From NCBI GenBank assembly GCA_041392855.1, contig JAWKLD010000002.1, forward strand, positions 186,001 through 250,000: a stretch of DNA of 64,000 nucleotides, written 5' to 3'. Below, one piece after another: positions 1-8,160 of this stretch. Within the stretch, counting starts at the first letter, position 1. Each line of letters begins with the position of its first letter. The position numbers and the translations under genes were made by a program. The stretch is from Flavipsychrobacter sp. (GTDB lineage Bacteria > Bacteroidota > Bacteroidia > Chitinophagales > Chitinophagaceae). The notes below the pieces were generated by a model. The model did no database searches. It was not told the origin of the DNA and was given only the letters and a program-made list of their open reading frames with translations.

Positions 1-462
1 AGCAACCGAAGGCAATGCAAACCCCTCATCTATAGTAGATGGAATAGGTACAATATTTACACCAGCACTAGTTGCAAACCCATTATAGTTCGCATAAAAC
101 GGCTCAGGTATAATGATCTCATCGCCAGGGTCTAAACAACTCATAATGGCGAACAAAATAGCTTCTGAACCACCTGTAGTTATTATTATCTGTTCGTGAG
201 TAACATCAACATTATGTTTCTTGTAATAGCTCACCAGCTTTCTTCTATAACTTTCAAAACCTGCGCTATGGCTATATTCCAACACCTTCATGTCGGTATT
301 TTTCACTGCTTCTAGCAGCTCACTAGGCGTTTCTATATCGGGCTGACCAATATTTAAGTGGTGCACCTTAACGCCTTTTGCCTTTGCAGCTTCTGCATAT
401 GGCACTAATTTTCTTATCGGAGATGGTGGCATAGACGCCCCACGATGTGATATAACTGGCAT
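1..462 (-). CDS. PLP-dependent class I/II aminotransferase (3' end beyond window)
   Basis: The first 154 codons of an aspartate-aminotransferase-like fold type I enzyme are present; the C-terminal part, including the PLP lysine, lies outside the window. The translation opens MPVISHRGASMPPSPIRKLV and continues with NIGQPD and TTGGSEAI, which match the N-terminal substrate loop and the cofactor-phosphate-binding turn of this family, followed by DPGDEIIIPEPFYANYNGF. The family transfers amino groups between amino acids and 2-oxo acids in the cytoplasm; the exact substrate cannot be told from this part. The start is supported by a perfect -7 element (TAAATTTG on the minus strand, 467-474) only four bases upstream of ATG, implying a leaderless message. 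Confidence 0.85.
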   Translation of the reverse strand, partial: MPVISHRGASMPPSPIRKLVPYAEAAKAKGVKVHHLNIGQPDIETPSELLEAVKNTDMKVLEYSHSAGFESYRRKLVSYYKKHNVDVTHEQIIITTGGSEAILFAIMSCLDPGDEIIIPEPFYANYNGFATSAGVNIVPIPSTIDEGFALPSVA

Positions 463-466
463 GGCG

Positions 467-474
467 CAAATTTA
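467..474 (-). promoter_or_regulatory. -7 promoter element of the class I aminotransferase
   Basis: The minus strand reads TAAATTTG, a full match to the Bacteroidota -7 consensus TAnnTTTG. It ends four bases before the ATG, so transcription should begin at or next to the start codon. I see no convincing -33 TTG. Confidence 0.55.
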
Positions 475-501
475 TATAATCGGTTTCAAAAAAGTGCTAA
501 T

Positions 502-533
502 AAAAAAAGAGGTTGAATTACTTCAACCTCTTT
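502..533 (-). terminator. Rho-independent terminator after the DUF1573 genes
   Basis: A 12-bp perfect stem (AAAGAGGTTGAA paired with TTCAACCTCTTT) has a 4-base loop. On the minus strand it is followed by a T-run. It lies just after the stop of the minus-strand DUF1573 gene. Confidence 0.8.
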
Positions 534-553
534 ATATAAGATCTTTATTATTC

Positions 554-982
554 TTATTTTTTCGTTTTCTCATACTCATCAGCATGTACTACAGTACCCT
601 TGATGTGTAGTTCGAAACGTTCTTTCCCGTCTGGAACTTCAGCATTTGATAAAATGTAGATATCCTTATTGAAAGGAGAAACACGACCTTGAGTATTATA
701 CTCTACTGTAATGCTACCTGTTTTACCTGGTAGAATTGGCTCTTTTGGCCAGTTTGGTGTAGTACAACCGCAAGATGCTGATGCATTTTGGATGATCAAT
801 GGCTCCTTACCTACATTCTTAAATTCAAACACGTGCGTAGCTTTTGGACCTTCAGGAAGCGTACCAAAATCATGTGTTTCTTCTTTAAACTCAAAGCGAG
901 GTGCTTTACTATTCTTATCCTGCGCTTGAACGCTGATCAATCCTGCTACTACAAATAATAGTGTTGTTACTAAATGTTTCAT
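554..982 (-). CDS. Exported DUF1573 domain protein (copy 1)
   Basis: This 142-residue protein has a cleavable signal peptide (MKHLVTTLLFVVAGLISVQA) followed by one DUF1573 domain, an immunoglobulin-like fold related to ASPM-SPD-2-Hydin domains. Hallmarks are ETHDFGTLPEG near residue 35, SCGCTTP near 70, and PGKTGSITVEYNTQGR. It should be periplasmic or surface-associated. The biochemical role of the family is unknown. It follows its longer paralogue at 1018-1563 by 35 bases and probably shares its transcript. Core sequence is close to that paralogue (DFGT.PEGPKA, SCGCTTP, YNTQGR.APFNK), so the pair arose by tandem duplication. Confidence 0.85.
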   Translation of the reverse strand: MKHLVTTLLFVVAGLISVQAQDKNSKAPRFEFKEETHDFGTLPEGPKATHVFEFKNVGKEPLIIQNASASCGCTTPNWPKEPILPGKTGSITVEYNTQGRVSPFNKDIYILSNAEVPDGKERFELHIKGTVVHADEYEKTKK

Positions 983-1017
983 ATCTGTCTAATATATAAT
1001 TTATCTGTTTACTTTAA

Positions 1018-1563
1018 TTAAAATGTCTTCATCATTGAGTTGCTCTTTGGTACAGAGCTATCAGGAGTTTTTTCAACTGTTCCTTTTATCACCAATACTT
1101 TTGTACCTGCATTAGAAACAACCGTAATTGTTTTGTTAAATGGAGCAGGGCGACCTTGAGTATTATATACTGCCTTAATAGTACCTTTCTTTCCTGGCTT
1201 TACAGGCTCTTTAGAATAAGAAGGCGTAGTACAACCACAAGATGCATGTACTTGCTGAATAACAATTGGCTCAGAACCGTTATTCAAAAAGCTGAATTCA
1301 TACTCAGCCTTAGGGCCTTCTGGTATGGTACCAAAGTCATGAATTTCTTCAGTGAAGATCATGTCTTCTGGTTTCATGTTCGTATTAATAGTTGCATTAG
1401 CAGTACCTTGTGTAGGTGCTGCATTACTAGGCGCAGCTTTTACTGGAGGTGCTGCTGATACTGTAGAGTGATCATGGTTGTGACCTGCATGGTTGTCTTG
1501 AGCTATTGCAAAAGAACTAACAAGAGTAACAAAGCCTATAGAAAGTAAAATCTTTTTCATCAT
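1018..1563 (-). CDS. Exported DUF1573 domain protein with His-rich segment (copy 2)
   Basis: This 181-residue paralogue of the downstream gene has a signal peptide ending near SFAIAQ. Next comes a short His-rich stretch (DNHAGHNHDHS, about residues 23-33), a low-complexity Ala/Pro/Thr linker, and a DUF1573 domain from about residue 69 (EEIHDFGTIPEGPKAEYEF, HASCGCTTPSY). The His-rich segment could bind metal, but that is inference. Two adjacent ATGs (MMKK) make the start uncertain by one codon. A -7 element (TATATTTG, minus strand, 1588-1595) lies 24 bases upstream. It is divergent from the TsaC-like gene. Confidence 0.85.
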   Translation of the reverse strand: MMKKILLSIGFVTLVSSFAIAQDNHAGHNHDHSTVSAAPPVKAAPSNAAPTQGTANATINTNMKPEDMIFTEEIHDFGTIPEGPKAEYEFSFLNNGSEPIVIQQVHASCGCTTPSYSKEPVKPGKKGTIKAVYNTQGRPAPFNKTITVVSNAGTKVLVIKGTVEKTPDSSVPKSNSMMKTF

Positions 1564-1587
1564 TTAGTCTTTTTAATATGTATACTA

Positions 1588-1595
1588 CAAATATA
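1588..1595 (-). promoter_or_regulatory. -7 promoter element of the DUF1573 pair
   Basis: The minus strand reads TATATTTG, a full match to TAnnTTTG, 24 bases before the ATG of the first DUF1573 gene. No clear -33 element was found. Confidence 0.5.
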
Positions 1596-1626
1596 ACACC
1601 AAAGACCATTATTACTAAATAAAAGG

Positions 1627-1659
1627 TTTGTTAACCCACTGTTAATCATCTTATTTTTG
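1627..1659 (+). promoter_or_regulatory. Promoter of the TsaC-like gene
   Basis: TTTG at 1627-1630, a 21-base spacer and TATTTTTG at 1652-1659 match the Bacteroidota -33/-7 architecture. The gene starts 26 bases further on. Confidence 0.65.
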
Positions 1660-1685
1660 TTAAAAAAATAGACTTTCTTATTTAT

Positions 1686-2279
1686 ATGCCTGATAATAAA
1701 CATATGAATAGCGTTGAAAATGATGTAAAAAACTGTTTTGACACGTTATTAAACGGGGGAACCATATTATACCCTACAGATACAATATGGGGTATAGGCT
1801 GCGATGCAACCAATGAAAAAGCCATTGAAAAGGTCTATAACCTCAAAAAAAGACCGCAAAACAAGAGCTTCATCGTACTGTTGGCAGAGGCAAAAGACAT
1901 CTTAAAATATATTGCTACCCCCCATCCTGACATCATAGATATAGTAGAAAACTTCAAACAGCCAACTACAGTCATTTATAATAATGCTATAGACTTGCCT
2001 GAAGCACTGGTGCATGAAAGTGGTACAATTGCTATAAGAGTAACTACAGACCCTTTTTGCAAGGCACTTATCAAGCGACTAAAGAAACCTATTGTATCTA
2101 CATCTGCGAACATTAGCGGAGCTCCAAGCCCCCAAATTTTTAAAGATGTTGCATCTGAAATTATTAACGGTGTAGACTATGTAGTAAAACATAGACAAGA
2201 TGACGACAATGCTGCCCCACCATCACAAATAATACAAATAGATGAACACGACGGTAGTATTAAAATAATAAGAGCCTAA
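1686..2279 (+). CDS. tsaC: L-threonylcarbamoyladenylate synthase (TsaC/Sua5/YrdC family)
   Basis: This 197-residue YrdC-fold protein is expected to make threonylcarbamoyl-AMP from threonine, bicarbonate and ATP, the first step of t6A modification at position 37 of ANN-decoding tRNAs. Diagnostic stretches are LYPTDTIWGIGCDATN near residue 28, the KRP..KSFIVL nucleotide-binding motif near 55-63, and ISTSANISGAPSP-like sequence (VSTSANISGAPSP) near 137. It has only the YrdC domain, as in short TsaC-type enzymes, and lacks the Sua5 extension. The start could instead be the ATG at 1704. It is followed after 32 bases by the CCA-adding enzyme on the same strand, so two tRNA-maturation genes sit together. 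Confidence 0.9.
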   Translation: MPDNKHMNSVENDVKNCFDTLLNGGTILYPTDTIWGIGCDATNEKAIEKVYNLKKRPQNKSFIVLLAEAKDILKYIATPHPDIIDIVENFKQPTTVIYNNAIDLPEALVHESGTIAIRVTTDPFCKALIKRLKKPIVSTSANISGAPSPQIFKDVASEIINGVDYVVKHRQDDDNAAPPSQIIQIDEHDGSIKIIRA

Positions 2280-2311
2280 TAATTATAATACTATTTTAGT
2301 TTTGCACCCAT

Positions 2312-3730
2312 ATGGATATTGCCTGTACCGATATTGAATCTAAACTTTTTGAGCTTATAGCCGACGCTGGTGAAGAACTAGGTATGCCCAGCTATATAGT
2401 GGGGGGCTTTGTAAGGGATAAATTACTAAACCGTACTACAAAAGATGTTGATATAGTATGTGTAGGTAATGGTATTGACTTAGCACATGCTGTAGCTAAA
2501 AAGCTACCAAAGCAGCCGAAGGTTAGTTTCTTTAAAAATTTTGGCACTGCTCATTTCAGGCATGGAGATTTTGATGTAGAATTTGTAGGTGCCAGAAAAG
2601 AGTCTTACAATAGGGAATCTCGAAAACCTATAGTTACTAATGGCACACTAGAAGATGATCAAAAAAGAAGAGACTTCACCATCAACGCCTTAGCCATTAG
2701 CCTCAATAAAGACGACTATGGGCAGCTTATTGACCCCTTCAATGGCTTAACCGACATGAAGGAGGGCATTATGCGCACACCGCTTGACCCAGACATTACC
2801 TTCTCAGATGACCCTTTACGCATGATGAGGGGTATACGTTTTGCAACACAACTGGGGTATAAAATACACTATGAAACCTATGATGCAATTGCTCGTAATA
2901 AAGAGCGCATCAAGATAGTTTCTAAAGAGCGCATCACTGATGAGCTGAATAAAATAATACTTGCAGATAAGCCTTCCGTAGGTTTTGAAATACTGTTCAA
3001 GACAGGATTACTACACCAGTTCTTCCCACAGATGGTAGCGCTGGCAGGAGTAGACTATATTGATGGCAAGGGCCATAAAGACAACTTCTACCACACCCTA
3101 CAGGTGCTGGATAATGTCTGCAACCGTAGCAATAATCTTTGGTTACGTTGGGCAGCTATTTTACACGATATAGGCAAACCTCCTACCAAACGTTTTGAGA
3201 AAGAACATGGCTGGACCTTTCATGGACATGACGCGGTGGGAGAACGTATGACCGCTAAAATATTCAAGCAACTAAAGCTTCCGCAACATGACAAGATGAA
3301 ATATGTTGCCAAGCTTGTAGCATTGCACCTGCGCCCCATTAGCTTAACCAAAGCAGAAATAACCGATTCTGCTATGCGCAGATTGCTTTTTGATGCCGGT
3401 GATGACCTGGAAGATTTGATGATACTTTGCGAGAGTGATATCACATCTAAAAACAAGCAAAAAGTAAAACGCTATTTAGAGAACTTTGAAGCAGTAAGAG
3501 AAAGGCTCAAAGAAGTAGAAGCAGCTGATCAGATAAGAAACTGGCAACCACCTATAAGTGGCGAAGAGATAATGCAAACCTTCAACTTGCAACCGTCAAG
3601 AGAGGTTGGCCTTATTAAGACAGCGATAAGGGAAGCCATACTCGATGGTGATATTGACAACAATAGAGCGTCTGCTTACCAATTCATGTTAGAAAAGGCT
3701 AAGGGATTAGGTCTAAAACCGATTTCCTAA
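2312..3730 (+). CDS. cca: CCA tRNA nucleotidyltransferase / poly(A) polymerase family with HD domain
   Basis: This 472-residue class II nucleotidyltransferase has the head signature GGFVRD at residues 31-36, the catalytic acidic pair in DVD at 45-47, RRDFTINALA at 119-128, and the helical DDPLRMMRGIRFA at 167-179. A C-terminal HD phosphohydrolase domain contains HDIGKP at 285-290. The family adds or repairs the 3' CCA of tRNA; HD-containing members may also remove 2',3'-cyclic phosphates. It cannot be told from sequence alone whether this enzyme adds all three bases or only part of CCA. It is in line with the TsaC-like gene and ends at a strong bidirectional terminator. Confidence 0.92.
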   Translation: MDIACTDIESKLFELIADAGEELGMPSYIVGGFVRDKLLNRTTKDVDIVCVGNGIDLAHAVAKKLPKQPKVSFFKNFGTAHFRHGDFDVEFVGARKESYNRESRKPIVTNGTLEDDQKRRDFTINALAISLNKDDYGQLIDPFNGLTDMKEGIMRTPLDPDITFSDDPLRMMRGIRFATQLGYKIHYETYDAIARNKERIKIVSKERITDELNKIILADKPSVGFEILFKTGLLHQFFPQMVALAGVDYIDGKGHKDNFYHTLQVLDNVCNRSNNLWLRWAAILHDIGKPPTKRFEKEHGWTFHGHDAVGERMTAKIFKQLKLPQHDKMKYVAKLVALHLRPISLTKAEITDSAMRRLLFDAGDDLEDLMILCESDITSKNKQKVKRYLENFEAVRERLKEVEAADQIRNWQPPISGEEIMQTFNLQPSREVGLIKTAIREAILDGDIDNNRASAYQFMLEKAKGLGLKPIS

Positions 3731-3744
3731 TTATATTCAATTAC

Positions 3745-3776
3745 AAAAAAAGGCTACCAATTGGTAGCCTTTTTCT
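3745..3776. terminator. Bidirectional terminator between cca and the beta-helix lipoprotein
   Basis: A 20-bp perfect palindrome (3751-3770, half AGGCTACCAA) is flanked by an A-run on the left and a T-run on the right. It can stop both cca and the convergent minus-strand gene. Confidence 0.85.
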
Positions 3777-3806
3777 TTTATATAATTTATTTACAACTCA
3801 GTGTGA

Positions 3807-5093
3807 TTACATACGAGTCCAAGTACCCCATGCTGTAGCAGTAGCACCTTTGAATTGTGCACTTTCTAAACCTATAGCAGAAGCGTTTACTGTACTTGCA
3901 GTAGTACCTACATACTTACCAGAGATGAAAGATGGAGTACCAGCTGCTGCAGTAGCGTTAGAAGCTTCAGTTTCGAAAGGCTTAGCACCAGTGTAAGAAC
4001 CTGTGCTTGGAGCATATTTGAAATGGCTAGCATTTTCTAAGTGAAGACCTTTGATCACTAATGAACCGTCGTTCATGTTAGCAAGAGATTGGTCGTGTTG
4101 ACACTCGATACCGCTGCTGAAGTTGTAAGCAACTACGTTGTAGATCATACCTTTAGTACCCTCACGTAATTTCATTGCGCGAGTTTTACCAGTTGCTAAA
4201 CCACCATTACCATCATCAGTACCAGCTATTAGAGAACCTACTAGAGTTACGTTAGCGATCTTAGGAGAAGAGTATGGAGTAAGTGTATTGTTACTACCGT
4301 TGTTATCACCTTCAAAACCACGATCAGCTACGTCGTCAGCTTGAACAGCTACAGCGTATTGCATGCTACCAGTCCAACCGTAAGTCCAGTCGATACAATC
4401 ATCTTGTGCACCGTAAGCGAAGAAATATTTAACGTTTACTGTACCACCGAAGAATTCGATGCCATCATCAGCACCTTTGTAAACTGCGATGTGATCAACT
4501 GTAGTACCAGAACCAACACCTTCGAAAGTGAAACCGTTGTGCTCTTTAGTTTGGTTTTGTTTTTTACCAGTGTACTCAACACGTACATATTGGATAGTAC
4601 CAGAGTTATCAGCAGCATCAGTACCACCGTAAGTTACACCAGCACCCATTTCAGAAGCGTTTTGACCGCCAGTAACGTTAATTGGAGCTTTACCACATAC
4701 GATAATACCACCCCAATCTTGTACTGCAGGAGTTGCTTTACCAGAAGTAAATACGATTGGTTCTGTAGCAGTACCAACAGCGTTTATTTTAGCACCTGGC
4801 TCGATAAGTAAGTAAGCAGTTGCAGGCTCGTTAGCGTCAGACTTAACTGTAACACCTTTTTCGATAGTTAAAGTAGCACCAGACTTAACATGGACACCAC
4901 CTTTAAGAGTATAAGTATTACCAGCACTCAAAGTAGTGTTACTTGTAATTTCACCTTCAAGCGTTGAACCGTTTGCAAGTGTACCTGGAGTAGGTGTAGG
5001 AGTTGGATTGCTTTTCTTGTCGTTACATGCTGTAGCCAATGTCATTACAGCAAGAGCAGGAATTAAAAGTTTTTTCAGAGATTTCATTTTCAT
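3807..5093 (-). CDS. Exported beta-helix lipoprotein paired with a TonB receptor
   Basis: This 428-residue protein has a lipoprotein signal (MKMKSLKKLLIPALAVMTLA, lipobox LATAC with Cys23) and a Thr/Pro-rich linker. The rest is a right-handed parallel beta-helix-like body with recurring ITSNTTLSAGNTYTLKGGV, SGATLTIEKG, TEPIVFTS and WGGIIVCGKAPIN. It should sit in the outer membrane, facing the periplasm or the surface. Homologues of this type commonly accompany TonB receptors in Bacteroidota, but their substrate is not established. The receptor gene lies 76 bases upstream. The spacer carries its own -7 element (5105-5112, minus) preceded by 11-bp-pitch repeats (5123-5160), so it can probably be transcribed separately from the receptor. 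An alternative start two codons downstream (5087) is possible. Confidence 0.8.
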   Translation of the reverse strand: MKMKSLKKLLIPALAVMTLATACNDKKSNPTPTPTPGTLANGSTLEGEITSNTTLSAGNTYTLKGGVHVKSGATLTIEKGVTVKSDANEPATAYLLIEPGAKINAVGTATEPIVFTSGKATPAVQDWGGIIVCGKAPINVTGGQNASEMGAGVTYGGTDAADNSGTIQYVRVEYTGKKQNQTKEHNGFTFEGVGSGTTVDHIAVYKGADDGIEFFGGTVNVKYFFAYGAQDDCIDWTYGWTGSMQYAVAVQADDVADRGFEGDNNGSNNTLTPYSSPKIANVTLVGSLIAGTDDGNGGLATGKTRAMKLREGTKGMIYNVVAYNFSSGIECQHDQSLANMNDGSLVIKGLHLENASHFKYAPSTGSYTGAKPFETEASNATAAAGTPSFISGKYVGTTASTVNASAIGLESAQFKGATATAWGTWTRM

Positions 5094-5104
5094 TTATTTT
5101 GACA

Positions 5105-5160
5105 CAAAAGTATTAGTGGTAGATTACCTAATTGTTATGCGAAGGTTATCTGTACTTTAT
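5105..5160 (-). promoter_or_regulatory. Promoter and 11-bp-pitch operator of the beta-helix lipoprotein
   Basis: On the minus strand TACTTTTG (5105-5112) matches the -7 consensus and sits just before the start. Exactly 10 bases further upstream begins a series of plus-strand pentamers ATTAC 5123, GTTAT 5134, GTTAT 5145 and TTTAT 5156, all at 11-base steps. The layout equals that of the TonB receptor promoter (7987-8064). Confidence 0.6.
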
Positions 5161-5169
5161 CTATTCTTA

Positions 5170-7965
5170 TTACTTTATTGTGTAGTTGATCGTTAAGTTC
5201 ACATCAATACCTCTCTTATAACTTACTACCTCTAGCTTGTCTTCACCAAACAATTGATTTTGTACAATGCTCGGGTTAAGTAGGTTACGTACACTCAAGT
5301 TAGCACCAAGACCATTTTTGAACTTGTTCATTACTGTGAAGTCTAAAGTATTCACTGGCATTTGATAAATATCGCCTGCACCTTGGCTACCCGCAGCTAC
5401 CACCTTACGTCCGTAAACGTTGTAAGCTAGTGTGAACTGAGAACTTGTTGACTTGTCCTTATTCCAATAGTGCTTGTAGTTATAATCGAAGTTGATCAAA
5501 TATGGAGAAGCACCCATTAATGGACGGCTCTTGTTAGTAACCGTAATAGGAATATTTGCATCAAGCGCTTTCTCATCATCTATTTGTATTTGTGTATATA
5601 GGTAAGAAGCATTAAATCCTAAGTTTGAATTTTGTAACACTTTAGACTTGCTACCGAAAAGGTTACCTAAGTTTTTCAAGTATTCCAATTCCACACCAGC
5701 TACATAAGCTCTGTCTGTATTTACATAAGTTAATAGTGGATCAACCGAAGCAGCAACTACCATCTCAATTGGGTCAACCATATACTTACCTAACAAGTTA
5801 ACAGAGATGATCTCAGATTTTGTAGGATAGAACTCATATTTCAAGTCTGCATTGTAGTTCGTACCATTTCTAAGTAATGGATTACCTTCAACCTCTTGAG
5901 TACCAAATGTAAGGTTGTAACGGAAAGGACCAACTTCCACAAACTGAGGACGAGTAATAGTACGGCTAGCAGCAAACATTAAGTTAGAACGCTTGTTCAC
6001 TTCATACTTAACAGTTAATGCAGGCATAAGATTCACACCAGATATGCTTGTATCTCTAAAGTCTCTGCTATAAGTATCAGAAGCTTTTTTGAAGTAGATC
6101 ACTTGATCAGAATATTCTGCACGTAAACCTGGCATAATGCGCACCTTACCATATTTAAACTCTGCACTTGCATATGCACCACCTAATAGTAAAGTAGCTT
6201 CATAGTCGTTTGGAGCGTAGTAAGATTCTATATACTTGTAAGTACTCTTAGTACCGTCACCTAGCTTATCGTTAGAGAACTGAGCATCAACATCATTCAA
6301 ATCAACTGCAGCACCTGAAGATATCTTCATATCAATTGCTCTCGCATTGAATACACGGCTCTTATATCTTGCGTTAACACCACCCTTAACTTCTATCAGT
6401 CCTTTTTCTTTATCATTATATCTTTGGATGTACTCCGCTTTACCTGCATATTCTTTATCATCTAGATTAGAGAAAAAGCGTTGGTTGTTTGAAGTAGCAT
6501 CGAATGCGAAAGTATACACTTCACCATTTGGTGTTTGGCTAATACGGAAAGTGTTTTGTGTACGATCCGGCATGCTACCTTTAAGTGTATTGTATGATAA
6601 TCCCCATACGAACTTACCGTTCTTAGACACATCATGCGTACCTAACAACTGTGTAGTCCAAAGTGTGTTTTGTACGTAGTTATTTCTTCTTGAAAGAATA
6701 GGACCTAAGTCTTTATCAGTACCTCTAGCCTCGATCCAAGTATCATTTGCATCATTAACCATCAATGCTGTAACACCAACAGTATTTTTGTTATTTATTC
6801 TATAAGACACGTTTATCAAACCAGTAGTATTAGCTGTATACTCGTAGTTGTTCGTATTATAGTTATATATAGGATCTTGTTGTGCATTGTAAAGTGCTAG
6901 GATACCAGGGCTATAACGTGACGCGTTTCTATGTGTTAGAGAAGCGTAATAACCTATACCGCTTCCTTGTTTTGCCATCTTAAAGAAGTTACCCGTAGAA
7001 ACATTAATTCCATAGTTTGGAGATGCAGATATTGTCTTAGGAGTAAACTTAGTATTAAAAGGAGAAGAAGTAACTCCTTCTGCTTTAGAATCGTATTGCT
7101 TAGTTGCAGCAACAGCATCAGGCATTGCTCTTCTACTTCTGTCAAAACCTGTAGTAGTGCTCAAACCTGTTCCTGAAGTAAGGAAAGTTTTACCTGTAGT
7201 GATCGTATTAGCACCTAGCCTTACACCTACTGTTACAAAACCATCTTCTGCATAGTCTTTTGTAGTAATGTCTATAGCACCACCAGCTACATCACCATAG
7301 TATTGAGGTGAGTATGATTTTGATACCGCAACGTTCTTAATAACACCTGTAGGAAATATATCCAATGGCATTACCTTTAGGTTAGGGTTGCTAGAAGGTA
7401 TTGGCAAACCATTTAATGTTACCATATTATATCTATCACCCAAACCACGAACCATAGTTACTTTGTTAGTACTATTATCGCTAGAAGATACACCTACTAC
7501 TTTATTCAAACCTTCAGCTGCATCACTAACGCCTTTTCTAGACATTTCTTGCGAACCTATTTTTTGAATTACTTCAGTAGATTTTCTACGTTCTATCAAA
7601 AGTGCTTTTTCTGACTCTCTGTTAGCTTTAGCTTTTACTACAAGCTCCTCTAGTTTTTTAGAGTCAGTACTCATTTGTACAGCGATACTGGTTACATCAC
7701 CTTTTGTAGCATCTACTTTCTCTATAGTATATGTACTATAAGAAGTATATCTAACCTCTACATCATAAACACCCGGCTCAACCGATAATGTAAAATTACC
7801 ATCGTAATCAGTAACTCCGCCTATGCTAGTACCTTTTACATTAAGTACTGCACCGATAATGGGATCCCCGTTTCCTGCGTCTTTTACAGTACCCGAGATT
7901 TTGTTTTTAGCAAACGAAACACTACCTATTAGTAGCATTGCGATTAACATTGAAAAAATGCGCAT
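5170..7965 (-). CDS. TonB-dependent outer-membrane receptor
   Basis: This 931-residue protein has, in order: a signal peptide (MRIFSMLIAMLLIGSVSFA); a carboxypeptidase-regulatory-like domain at about residues 22-100 (KISGTVKDAGNGDPIIGAVL, GVTDYDGNFTLSV); a plug domain at about 115-235 (GVSDAAEGLNKVVGVSS, MVRGLGDRYNMVTLNGLPIP, GGAIDITTKD); and a long beta-barrel ending in NLTINYTIK with a terminal aromatic strand. It imports an unknown ligand across the outer membrane with energy from TonB-ExbBD. It is not of the SusC type, as no SusD gene follows. Instead a beta-helix lipoprotein lies directly downstream. The promoter carries a six-unit 11-bp array (8005-8064), suggesting control by a PhoB/OmpR-type activator and hence possibly phosphate-related uptake; this is inference. 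Confidence 0.93.
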   Translation of the reverse strand: MRIFSMLIAMLLIGSVSFAKNKISGTVKDAGNGDPIIGAVLNVKGTSIGGVTDYDGNFTLSVEPGVYDVEVRYTSYSTYTIEKVDATKGDVTSIAVQMSTDSKKLEELVVKAKANRESEKALLIERRKSTEVIQKIGSQEMSRKGVSDAAEGLNKVVGVSSSDNSTNKVTMVRGLGDRYNMVTLNGLPIPSSNPNLKVMPLDIFPTGVIKNVAVSKSYSPQYYGDVAGGAIDITTKDYAEDGFVTVGVRLGANTITTGKTFLTSGTGLSTTTGFDRSRRAMPDAVAATKQYDSKAEGVTSSPFNTKFTPKTISASPNYGINVSTGNFFKMAKQGSGIGYYASLTHRNASRYSPGILALYNAQQDPIYNYNTNNYEYTANTTGLINVSYRINNKNTVGVTALMVNDANDTWIEARGTDKDLGPILSRRNNYVQNTLWTTQLLGTHDVSKNGKFVWGLSYNTLKGSMPDRTQNTFRISQTPNGEVYTFAFDATSNNQRFFSNLDDKEYAGKAEYIQRYNDKEKGLIEVKGGVNARYKSRVFNARAIDMKISSGAAVDLNDVDAQFSNDKLGDGTKSTYKYIESYYAPNDYEATLLLGGAYASAEFKYGKVRIMPGLRAEYSDQVIYFKKASDTYSRDFRDTSISGVNLMPALTVKYEVNKRSNLMFAASRTITRPQFVEVGPFRYNLTFGTQEVEGNPLLRNGTNYNADLKYEFYPTKSEIISVNLLGKYMVDPIEMVVAASVDPLLTYVNTDRAYVAGVELEYLKNLGNLFGSKSKVLQNSNLGFNASYLYTQIQIDDEKALDANIPITVTNKSRPLMGASPYLINFDYNYKHYWNKDKSTSSQFTLAYNVYGRKVVAAGSQGAGDIYQMPVNTLDFTVMNKFKNGLGANLSVRNLLNPSIVQNQLFGEDKLEVVSYKRGIDVNLTINYTIK

Positions 7966-7986
7966 ATGAAAGCCTATTTAATAGTG

Positions 7987-8064
7987 CAAAAGTCATACTC
8001 CAATGTTACCGTGATGTTGACTTTATGTTACGGATAGGTTACCTCAATGTTAATTTAATATTAA
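7987..8064 (-). promoter_or_regulatory. Promoter and 11-bp-pitch operator array of the TonB receptor
   Basis: Plus-strand pentamers GTTAC 8005, GTTGA 8016, GTTAC 8027, GTTAC 8038, GTTAA 8049 and ATTAA 8060 stand at exact 11-base steps. On the minus strand the nearest unit is separated by 10 bases from GACTTTTG (7987-7994), one mismatch from the -7 consensus. There is no good -33 element, which fits an activator that replaces it. Direct repeats at 11-bp pitch are typical of PhoB/OmpR-family response regulators. Confidence 0.65.
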
Positions 8065-8147
8065 CTAACAAGGCGGCTATTTTATAATTGAAATATTGGA
8101 CTATTAAAACCAGCTCTACCTGCCTTTTATTTACCCTAAATCAGCCC

Positions 8148-8155
8148 TACCTTTG
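8148..8155 (+). promoter_or_regulatory. -7 promoter element of the class III aminotransferase
   Basis: TACCTTTG is a full consensus match and ends five bases before the ATG at 8161. The message is therefore predicted to be leaderless or nearly so. Confidence 0.6.
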
Positions 8156-8160
8156 CCTCA

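Noticed and set aside
1630..1645. Two GTTAA units 11 bases apart upstream of the TsaC-like gene
   Set aside because: Only two units, no third in phase, and they overlap an ordinary -33/-7 promoter, so this is probably chance in AT-rich DNA.
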